Below are positions 1-7,000 of a stretch of 28,299 nt of DNA, piece by piece. The stretch covers positions 1 through 28,299 of the forward strand of contig DBIH01000127.1 of NCBI GenBank assembly GCA_002296885.1, read 5' to 3'. Numbering within the stretch: the stretch's first letter is position 1; every line of letters starts with the position of its first letter. A program made the translations under genes and the position numbers. Under the pieces are notes generated by a model. It saw only the letters and a list, made by a program, of their open reading frames with translations. It had not been told where the DNA came from and did no database searches. The stretch comes from Flavobacterium sp. UBA807. GTDB lineage: Bacteria > Bacteroidota > Bacteroidia > Flavobacteriales > Flavobacteriaceae.

Positions 1-48
1 CAAACTATAATATTTATAGGTTTTAATTTTACCAAAAAATAAAGAATA

Positions 49-480
49 ATGTTTACATATATTAAAAACATCTTATCGCAAAAATGCCCTCGTTGCCACG
101 AAGGGGAATTATTTACCCAGAAATGGTATAGTTTCAATAATAATAAAATGAAATCCAATTGCTCGGTTTGTGGACAGCGAACAGAATTAGAACCTGGTTT
201 CTATCATGGTACCGGTTATGTAAGTTATGCACTAACAGTTGGCTATTCTATAGTCACGCTCGTTTTGTGGATACTCATCACAGACATCGGGTTCAAAGAC
301 ATCAGAATATTTTGGTGGCTTGTAATCGATGTGGTTACATTAATAGCATTACAACCTTGGCTTATGAGAATATCAAGGGTTTTATGGCTATCATGGTTTT
401 TCCATGACGATGATTATCTGCATGTTGACCCAAAAGAATCATCCAAAAGAAATAACGAGAATTTAGAAACAATAAAATAA
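49..480 (+). CDS. DUF983 family zinc-ribbon membrane protein
   Basis: A 143-residue protein with two CxxC pairs near the N-terminus (C13/C16 in QKCPRCHEG and C38/C41 in NCSVCGQ), which look like a zinc ribbon. Two hydrophobic segments follow at about residues 55-80 and 86-108, then a short charged tail. This layout matches the DUF983 family common in Bacteroidota and alphaproteobacteria, whose biochemical role is not established. The stop is 10 bases before the start of the persulfide dioxygenase gene, so it is probably the first visible gene of that operon. The ATG at 49 puts the first CxxC at the usual distance from the N-terminus. The 48 bases upstream show no clear promoter, so the operon could begin further left. 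Family assignment is fairly sure; function is unknown. Confidence 0.85.
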   Translation: MFTYIKNILSQKCPRCHEGELFTQKWYSFNNNKMKSNCSVCGQRTELEPGFYHGTGYVSYALTVGYSIVTLVLWILITDIGFKDIRIFWWLVIDVVTLIALQPWLMRISRVLWLSWFFHDDDYLHVDPKESSKRNNENLETIK

Positions 481-490
481 AACTAAAAAG

Positions 491-1906
491 ATGAAAATAG
501 AACAAATATACACCGGTTGCCTAGCACAAGGAGCTTATTACATTACTTCAAATGGCGAAGCAGCCATAATCGACCCGCTTAGAGAAACACAACCCTATCT
601 TGACCGATTAGAGCGTGATGGCGTAAGGCTAAAATACATTTTTGAAACCCATTTTCATGCTGATTTTGTATCAGGTCATATTGATCTAAAAAAGGAAACC
701 GGAGCACCTATCATCTACGGTCCAAATGCAGCCTGTGAATTCGATTGTGTTTCGGCTAACGACGGACAAATCTTTGAATTAGGTAATGTAAAAATAAAAG
801 TACTCCACACACCAGGTCATACCATGGAAAGCACCTGCTTTTTACTGATTGATGAAAACGGAAAAGACACTGCTCTTTTTTCGGGAGACACTTTATTTAT
901 AGGTGATGTTGGCAGACCCGATTTAGCCCAAAAAGCAGCAGCCATGACACAAGAACAATTGGCAGCCACTTTATTTCACTCCTTGCGAGATAAAGTAATG
1001 ACGCTTCCCGATGATGTTACCGTATATCCTGCACATGGAGCTGGCAGTGCTTGTGGTAAAAACATGAGTAAAGAAACAGTATCAACTATTGGAGAACAAA
1101 AGCAATTCAATTATGCTTTAAGAGCTAATATGACCGAAGCAGAATTTATCAAAGAAGTTACCGACGGTTTACTACCTCCACCAGCCTATTTTGGTATGAA
1201 TGTAGCTATGAATAAAAAAGGATATGAAAGCTTCTCTTCAGTGTATAATAACGGAATGCGTGCCATTCATGCTGAAGAATTTGAAGTGGTAGCCGATGAA
1301 ACCAAAGCCTTAATTTTAGATACCCGTAACAATGATGTTTTTTCCAAAGGATTCATCCCGCAATCTATTAATATCGGTATTGATGGTGATTTTGCCCCAT
1401 GGGTGGGTTCTTTAATTGCCGACGTAAAACAACCCATACTAATCGTTTGTGAAGAAGGTTACGAAGAAGAAACCGTTACTCGCCTAAGCCGTGTAGGATT
1501 CGACAATTTAATCGGATACTTAAAAGGAGGTTTTCCAGCATGGAAAAAAGCAGGAAAAGAAATAGATACCGTAAACAGAATTTCAGCAGAACAATTTGAA
1601 AAAGAAGTGAAAATCGGTGAAAGCAAAGTCATTGATTGCCGCAAAGAAAAAGAATATGAAGCTGAACATTTGGAAGATGCCTATAGCAGACCTTTAGCAT
1701 ATATCAATGAATGGGTAAAAGACATTAACCCGGAGGAGCACTTTTATTTGCATTGTGCCGGTGGCTACCGCAGTATGATTGCCGCTTCAATATTAGAATC
1801 AAGAGGATATAGAAACTTTACTGAAATTGCCGGTGGATTTAATGCAATTGCTAAAACCAATCTTCCAAAAACCGATTTCATTTGTCAAAGTAAAATTTTA
1901 AACTAA
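491..1906 (+). CDS. MBL-fold persulfide dioxygenase fused to two rhodanese domains
   Basis: A 471-residue protein. Residues 1 to about 240 are a metallo-beta-lactamase domain with THFHADF (H54, H56, D58), TPGHT (H110), SGD (D133) and PAHG (H182). By analogy with ETHE1, the mononuclear iron ligands would be H54, H110 and D133. Two rhodanese domains follow, at about 260-355 and 365-465. The first has Cys320 in a CEEGYE loop, where the usual Arg is Glu, so it is probably weak or non-catalytic. The second has a normal CAGGYR loop (C422, R427). This architecture matches CstB-like enzymes, which oxidise glutathione or small-thiol persulfides to sulfite or thiosulfate with sulfur transfer. It is followed after 26 bases by a separate rhodanese. 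Likely cytoplasmic, with no signal peptide. The exact substrate is inference. Confidence 0.9.
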   Translation: MKIEQIYTGCLAQGAYYITSNGEAAIIDPLRETQPYLDRLERDGVRLKYIFETHFHADFVSGHIDLKKETGAPIIYGPNAACEFDCVSANDGQIFELGNVKIKVLHTPGHTMESTCFLLIDENGKDTALFSGDTLFIGDVGRPDLAQKAAAMTQEQLAATLFHSLRDKVMTLPDDVTVYPAHGAGSACGKNMSKETVSTIGEQKQFNYALRANMTEAEFIKEVTDGLLPPPAYFGMNVAMNKKGYESFSSVYNNGMRAIHAEEFEVVADETKALILDTRNNDVFSKGFIPQSINIGIDGDFAPWVGSLIADVKQPILIVCEEGYEEETVTRLSRVGFDNLIGYLKGGFPAWKKAGKEIDTVNRISAEQFEKEVKIGESKVIDCRKEKEYEAEHLEDAYSRPLAYINEWVKDINPEEHFYLHCAGGYRSMIAASILESRGYRNFTEIAGGFNAIAKTNLPKTDFICQSKILN

Positions 1907-1932
1907 ACAGTAAATCCTTAAAAAGTAGAAAA

Positions 1933-2247
1933 ATGTTCGAAATACTCAAAAATATGTTTTCAAAAGAAGATAATAATTTAGCCCAAATCATAAATGATGA
2001 AGCTTTTTTAGTAGATGTAAGGTCGCCTTTGGAGTTTTCCTCCGAAAAAGTAAATGGATCGGTAAACATTCCGGTAGATCAAATCCAAAATCATTTAGCC
2101 AAATTCAAAAACAAGAAGAATATTGTTGTGTTTTGCAGAAGCGGAGCCCGCAGTAGTCAGGCCAAATCCATTTTAGAACGAAATGGTGTTACAAATGTAA
2201 CCAATGGCGGTACTTGGCAGAATGTCAAGTCACTTTTAACCAAATAA
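1933..2247 (+). CDS. Single-domain rhodanese sulfurtransferase
   Basis: A 104-residue protein made of one rhodanese domain. It contains the substrate motif FLVDVRSPLEF (about residues 25-35) and the active loop CRSGARS with Cys68 and Arg73, the canonical CxxGxR arrangement, so it should form a persulfide on Cys68 and pass sulfane sulfur to an acceptor. It has no signal peptide, so it is probably cytoplasmic. It lies between the dioxygenase-rhodanese fusion and a DUF2892 membrane protein. In E. coli YgaP, a rhodanese and a DUF2892-type membrane domain are one polypeptide; here they are neighbouring genes 12 bases apart. Likely acceptors or donors are the flanking dioxygenase and the thioredoxin, which is inference from gene order. 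Confidence 0.9.
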   Translation: MFEILKNMFSKEDNNLAQIINDEAFLVDVRSPLEFSSEKVNGSVNIPVDQIQNHLAKFKNKKNIVVFCRSGARSSQAKSILERNGVTNVTNGGTWQNVKSLLTK

Positions 2248-2259
2248 AAACAAGAAATC

Positions 2260-2466
2260 ATGAAAAAAAATATGGGAATAACAGACAGGCTGCTTCGTAT
2301 TGTAGCCGCTGTCATAGTTGCAATTTTGTATTACAATAATCTAATCTCCGGAACCGTGGCTATAGTCTTAGGAGTATTGGCGGTGGTTTTTGTATTGACC
2401 AGCTTCATTAGCTTTTGCCCTTTGTATACTCCTTTTGGAATCAACACCCGAAAATCTATAAAATAA
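2260..2466 (+). CDS. DUF2892 (YgaP-type) two-helix membrane protein
   Basis: A 68-residue protein with the DUF2892 signature: an N-terminal GITDRLLRI followed by a first helix (about residues 12-26), a GTVAIVLG turn, a second helix (about 30-52) and the terminal CPLYTPFGINT. The family forms a membrane hairpin found fused or adjacent to rhodanese domains, as in YgaP. Its stop codon overlaps the next start (TAATG), which indicates translational coupling to the HMA protein. A second DUF2892 protein occurs at 15634-15819, at the far end of the island. Confidence 0.85.
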   Translation: MKKNMGITDRLLRIVAAVIVAILYYNNLISGTVAIVLGVLAVVFVLTSFISFCPLYTPFGINTRKSIK

Positions 2467-2720
2467 TGTTCCGCATTGAAGTTGAAAATATAAAATGTTC
2501 CGGATGTGCTAGTAGCATTCAAAAGGCATTGTTGAAGATAAAAAATGTGGAAACGGCAACGGTAGATGTTGACAGCGATCAGGTCATTATTACCGGCGAA
2601 GCCGATAAGGAAGAAATAATTGCCCGGCTCATTGAGCTTGGCTATCCCGAAAAAGGCACAAATACTATAAGCTGCAAAGCCAAATCTTACATGAGTTGTG
2701 CTTTAGGTCGTTTATCTTAA
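2466..2720 (+). CDS. Small HMA-domain heavy-metal-binding protein
   Basis: An 84-residue protein. I chose the ATG at 2466, which overlaps the previous stop codon, rather than an in-frame ATG at 2415 that would put 17 unrelated residues before the domain. It has one HMA ferredoxin-like fold with the metal motif CSGC (Cys11, Cys14) after the first strand and an IELGYPE end near residue 56. Two further cysteines (Cys70, Cys78) sit in a C-terminal tail ending SCALGRLS, so it has more thiols than an Atx1/CopZ-type chaperone. No signal peptide, so cytoplasmic. A role as soluble metal or metalloid chaperone or scavenger follows from the family. The metal cannot be read from the sequence. The thioredoxin next door could keep its cysteines reduced (inference). 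Confidence 0.85.
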   Translation: MFRIEVENIKCSGCASSIQKALLKIKNVETATVDVDSDQVIITGEADKEEIIARLIELGYPEKGTNTISCKAKSYMSCALGRLS

Positions 2721-2730
2721 AAAATGCAAT

Positions 2731-3063
2731 ATGGATCAGACATTTGAAGAAATCATAAATGCTGAAAAACCGGTACTGATTGATTTTTACGCTGACTGGT
2801 GCGGTCCTTGCCAAATGCTGGGCCCTGTACTGAAGGAGTTGAAGGATATACTCGGAAACAGGATTAATATCATCAAGGTAAATGTAGACAATAACCCCGA
2901 AGTTTCCAGCCACTATCGTATCAAAGGTGTGCCAACCATGATGCTCTTTCAGGAAAGCAGGTTGCTTTGGCGGCAATCGGGCGTAATTTCGAAGGCGGAG
3001 ATTGTTGATGCCATCATGCAGAAATGCATTTGGCCCGAATTACCCGGACAGGAAAAAATCTAA
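2731..3063 (+). CDS. Thioredoxin
   Basis: A 110-residue classical thioredoxin with the active site ADWCGPCQM (Cys24, Cys27) and the cis-proline loop GVPTMMLF. The length is normal for TrxA and there is no signal peptide, so it acts in the cytoplasm as a thiol-disulfide reductant. It starts 10 bases after the HMA gene. In a rhodanese and persulfide-dioxygenase operon it may take sulfane sulfur from the rhodaneses or reduce the HMA protein's cysteines (inference). The C-terminal tail (WPELPGQEKI) extends slightly past the last helix. It is probably not the housekeeping thioredoxin, given its location. Confidence 0.92.
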   Translation: MDQTFEEIINAEKPVLIDFYADWCGPCQMLGPVLKELKDILGNRINIIKVNVDNNPEVSSHYRIKGVPTMMLFQESRLLWRQSGVISKAEIVDAIMQKCIWPELPGQEKI

Positions 3064-3075
3064 GGACACAATACT

Positions 3076-3177
3076 ATGCGCTATATTATTTTTGGCATTA
3101 TCCTGCTGCACCTCGTCATCGGATTTGGATGGCTATTTTATAAATTGGAAATTCAAAAAAAGAAACCCAAAAAATAA
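3076..3177 (+). CDS. 33-residue single-span membrane peptide
   Basis: A short open frame starting 12 bases after the thioredoxin stop. It encodes MRYIIFGIILLHLVIGFGWL, then FYKLEIQKKKPKK and a TAA stop. It has one hydrophobic helix (about residues 3-22) and a strongly basic tail, a plausible inner-membrane small protein with its C-terminus inside. Support comes from the operon position, the tight spacing and the well-formed membrane segment followed by positive charges. No family is recognised and no function can be assigned. It could still be a chance open frame. Confidence 0.5.
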   Translation: MRYIIFGIILLHLVIGFGWLFYKLEIQKKKPKK

Positions 3178-3217
3178 AAACTAACGACTGTAATTACTAA
3201 TCTTTAATACTTATAAA

Positions 3218-3436
3218 ATGAAAAAAATAGTTTCAATGATGGCTTTAGTAGCCATTTTATTTTCAATAAATGGTAATGCACAAGAGCAAAAACCAAAAGA
3301 AAAAGCAAAAAAAGAATGTTCTGCCGCAGAGATGAAATCCTGTAAAAAAGGAAAAAAAACATGTTCTGCTGAAGAAATGAAAAAATGCACTAAAGAAAAA
3401 AAAGCTGGATGTTGTGCTGCTAAAACCAAATCCTAA
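3218..3436 (+). CDS. Small secreted cysteine-repeat protein (putative metal binder)
   Basis: A 72-residue protein with a signal peptide (hydrophobic core at residues 5-17, likely cleavage after GNA at 21). The mature part is rich in Lys and Cys and holds a tandem 15-residue unit: CSAAEMKSC (Cys34, Cys42) then CSAEEMKKC (Cys49, Cys57), each followed by a Lys-rich stretch, and a final GCC (Cys65, Cys66). The DNA repeats as two 45-base units at 3317-3361 and 3362-3406. The pattern suggests a periplasmic thiol-rich metal-binding peptide, metallothionein-like in spirit but without recognised homology. It is the last gene before the terminator at 3460-3487, 40 bases after the preceding small gene. 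Its function is inference from composition and context. Confidence 0.75.
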   Translation: MKKIVSMMALVAILFSINGNAQEQKPKEKAKKECSAAEMKSCKKGKKTCSAEEMKKCTKEKKAGCCAAKTKS

Positions 3437-3459
3437 TTTTTTATAGTTAGGTTGTTTTT

Positions 3460-3487
3460 AAAGTGCTTGAGAAATCAGGCACTTTTT
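3460..3487 (+). terminator. Intrinsic terminator of the sulfur/metal-binding operon
   Basis: A stem of about 11 pairs, AAAGTGCTTGA paired with TCAGGCACTTT (one T-G wobble), closes a GAAA tetraloop (3471-3474) and is followed by a T run. It sits 24 bases after the stop of the cysteine-repeat gene. Confidence 0.85.
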
Positions 3488-3489
3488 AA

Positions 3490-3502
3490 TTGATAATATC
3501 AA
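3490..3502. promoter_or_regulatory. Perfect 13-base palindrome, possible operator
   Basis: TTGATA-A-TATCAA is perfectly symmetric around a central A. It lies just after the terminator and about 70 bases before the first gene of the Czc-type operon, where a repressor site would be expected. No regulator gene is present in the window, and AT-rich palindromes of this size can arise by chance. Confidence 0.25.
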
Positions 3503-3574
3503 TTTTAACTATGGCTTAATAAATATATAAAAATAAAAACTTCAAACGATAAAATTAATTTATCAATATTTGTA

Positions 3575-3967
3575 GTGTTGAAATCTAAAATTGTCATATT
3601 ATTTTCAATAATTTACTTGTTTGCAACTGCGCAATTAAGTGAGTTATTTAAACTGCCAATAATGGCAGAGCATTTTGCTGAACATAAACGAGAGAACCCA
3701 GAAATAACCCTTTGGGAATTTATGTGTATACATTATGCACACGGAGAAGTAAATGACGATGATTATGATAAAGACATGAGGTTACCATTCAAATCTCATA
3801 GTTTTTGCAGTTGTTCTAGCATAACCTTTTGTCAACCTGTAGTTAATTATGATTTATCCCGTAAAGATGCCTTTAGATCAATAAAAAATAAGACAAACTT
3901 TGGATATAACTTTTCCTTTTTTTCCAATTTCTTTTCTTCCATTTGGCAACCGCCTAAAATAGCTTAG
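3575..3967 (+). CDS. Small envelope protein preceding the metal-efflux pump, function unknown
   Basis: A 130-residue protein. The likely start is GTG at 3575 (TTG at 3578 is possible); no ATG precedes the hydrophobic N-terminus. Residues 5-19 form a signal peptide or anchor ending in ATAQ. The mature part has a conserved-looking core with LPIMAEHFAEHK, TLWEFMCIHYAHGE and an acidic DDDYDKDMRLPFK stretch, then a CSCSS cysteine pair. Several His, Cys and acidic residues could bind metal. To my knowledge, proteins of this general form precede CusA/CzcA-type pump genes in other Bacteroidota, but no function is established. It is separated from the pump gene by a structured 86-base gap. It probably has an accessory periplasmic role in metal efflux (inference). 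Confidence 0.7.
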   Translation: MLKSKIVILFSIIYLFATAQLSELFKLPIMAEHFAEHKRENPEITLWEFMCIHYAHGEVNDDDYDKDMRLPFKSHSFCSCSSITFCQPVVNYDLSRKDAFRSIKNKTNFGYNFSFFSNFFSSIWQPPKIA

Positions 3968-3980
3968 TTTTTTTATTCTG

Positions 3981-4020
3981 AATAAACACTCCAATCATCT
4001 TTGATGAATGTGTGTTTATT
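3981..4020. promoter_or_regulatory. Large inverted repeat upstream of the RND pump gene
   Basis: AATAAACAC (3981-3989) and GTGTTTATT (4012-4020) are perfect 9-base inverted arms. Between them is a smaller hairpin, TCATC-TTT-GATGA (3995-4007). The structure ends 33 bases before the pump ATG. It may be a weak terminator, a 5' leader structure or a regulator site. It lacks a clean T run on the + side. Confidence 0.45.
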
Positions 4021-4053
4021 ATTTATCGAAATAAAAACTAAATATTTACTTTC

Positions 4054-7000
4054 ATGCTAAATAAAATTATCGAGTTTTCCGTAAGGAATAAACTCCTCGT
4101 TGGGCTTATGGTTATTGCCCTTGTAGGCTATGGTGTTTACCAAACTACAAAATTACCAATTGATGCCGTGCCTGATATTACCAATAATCAGGTACAAGTC
4201 ATCACCATTGCTCCTTCTTTTGGTGCTACTGATATTGAGCGTTTAGTTACGTTTCCAATAGAGCAAGCCAATACTAATATTTCGGGGTTAAAAGAAATTA
4301 GAAGTTTCTCAAGATTTGGTTTATCACTCGTTACCATCGTTTTTGATGACGAAACCGATATTTATTGGGCACGTCAACAAGTTGCTGAGCGGTTGCAAAA
4401 AGTTCAGACTCAAATCCCACAAGGTATTGGGAATCCGGAACTGGGCCCCGTATCTACAGGACTTGGCGAAATATACCAATACGTCGTTCGCCCCAAAAAA
4501 GGCTACGAAAAGAAATACAACGAAACCGAACTGCGAACTATTCAGGATTGGATTGTACGCCGCCAGCTTCTTGGGGTTAAAGGCGTAGCCGAAGTAAGCA
4601 GTTTCGGAGGGAAACTAAAGCAATATGAAATTGCAGTCAATCCAAACAAGCTACAATCCTACGGAATTACTATAGCCGATGTCTTTACGGCTGTTGAAAA
4701 AAATAATCAAAACACAGGTGGTTCTTATATTGAAAAAGGCGCTACCTCCCTATTCATCAGAAGTGAAGGACTTATTGGTAAACCGGAAGACATTGAAAAT
4801 ACAGCCATTAAAACCGGAAAATCAGGAACCCCACTTTTCATCAGAGATGTAGCCGACGTTAAAATTAGTTATGCCACCCGGTATGGAGCTATGTGTTATA
4901 ATGATGAAGGAGAAGTTTCAGGAGCTGTAGTGATGATGCTAAAAGGAGCAAACAGCAGTGATGTGATAAAAAATGTTAAGGAAAGAGTCGCCCAAATCCA
5001 AAAAACCTTGCCGGAAGGGGTAATTATAGAACCTTTCTTAGATCGAACGAAGATGGTAAACAACGCTATTGGAACGGTAGAACACAATTTACTCGAAGGA
5101 GCTTTGATTGTGATTTTCGTTTTGGTTCTGTTCTTAGGGAATTTCAGAGCCGGTTTATTAGTAGCTTCTGTAATTCCGTTAGCAATGTTATTTGCCATTA
5201 TATTGATGAATACTTTTGGCGTTAGTGGTAACTTAATGAGTTTAGGAGCACTAGATTTTGGACTTATAGTAGATGGTGCCGTGATTATTGTAGAAGCCGT
5301 GATGCATCAATTGACACACAGTAAAAAATTCAACAAACTAGAGGAACTTTCGCAATCTAAAATGGATAAAACAGTAGAAAGTTCAGCCGGTAAAATGATG
5401 AACAGTGCCGTATTTGGACAAATAATCATCTTGATAGTTTATCTTCCTATATTCACTTTAGAAGGCATCGAAGGGAAAATGTTTAAACCTATGGCACAAA
5501 CCGTTGCCTTTGCATTATTGGGTGCTTTTCTTTTGTCATTAACTTATATTCCTATGATGAGTGCTTTGTTTTTGAGCAAAAAAATAAAACACCAACCCAA
5601 TCTTTCCGACCGATTAATGATTTGGGTAGAAATTAAATACCAGCATGCTTTAAACAAAATTTTGAGTTATCCTAAAACGGTAATAACAACTGTGGTTAGC
5701 TTATTTGTATTAGCTATAATTACCTTAAGTTTTTTAGGAGGCGAATTCATCCCAGCGCTGGAAGAAGGCGATTTTGCTGTTGATACACGGGTACTGACAG
5801 GAAGTAATTTAACTACAACCATTGAAAGCACTCAAAAAGCGGCACACATCCTAAAAACCCAATTCCCCGAAGTGGAAAAAGTAGTTACCAAAATAGGCAG
5901 CGGTGAAGTTCCTACAGATCCAATGCCAATGGAAGCCAGCGATATGATGGTGGTAATGAAAGATAAAAGCGAATGGACATCTGCCAAAACCTTTGATGAA
6001 ATGGCTGCAAAAATGGGTAAAGCTTTAGAAGATGTACCAGGAATTACAGCCGGATTTCAATACCCTGTACAGATGCGCTTTAACGAATTAATGACCGGTG
6101 CGCGTCAGGATGTTGTTTGCAAAATCTTTGGTGAAAATCTGGATACTTTGGCTGTGTATGCTCAAAAATTAGGCAAAGTAGTCAATACCGTTGAAGGAAC
6201 TCAAAATCTATTTATAGAACCCGTTACTGGAATGCCTCAAGTAGTCATCGATTATAACCGGAATACCATTGCGCAATATCATCTAAGTATTGACGATATC
6301 AATAAGGTGGTTAATACTGCTTTTGCCGGACAAACCACAGGCTTAGTGTTTGAAGGCGAAAAACGGTTTGATTTGGTGGTACGATTAAATACCAATCAAA
6401 GAAAAGATCTTGAAGACATTCAAAACTTATTAATTCCAACACTACAAGGAACACAAATTCCGCTATCGCTATTGGCTCATGTTAGCATCAAAAATGGGCC
6501 GAATCAAATTCAACGCGAAGATGCCAAACGCCGAATAGTAGTAGGTTTTAATGTTAAAGGTCGTGACGTGCAAAGCATCGTAAATGAGTTACAGCAAAAA
6601 GTTGATGCCCAAATTAAGTTGCCAACGGGTTATTACACTACTTATGGCGGTGCTTTTGAAAATTTAAATAAAGCCAAACAGCGTTTAATGATAGCGGTTC
6701 CTGTTTCTTTATTGTTGATTTTCTTGCTGTTGTTCTTTGCTTTCAACTCGGTAAAACAAGGTCTGCTGATTTACTCTGCTATTCCGCTCTCGGCTATTGG
6801 AGGGATTTTCTTCTTAGCCCTACGGGGAATGCCTTTCAGTATTAGTGCCGGAGTTGGTTTTATAGCACTCTTTGGTGTAGCCGTACTTAACGGTATTGTA
6901 TTGATATCTGAATTTAACCAATTAAAAGAAGAAGGAATGACCGATTTACATAGAATAGTTTTAATGGGAACCAAAGTCCGTTTACGTCCCGTATTAATGA

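Noticed and set aside
2415..2465. In-frame upstream ATG for the HMA protein
   Set aside because: It lies inside the DUF2892 gene and would add 17 residues before the HMA domain; the overlapping TAATG start at 2466 fits better.
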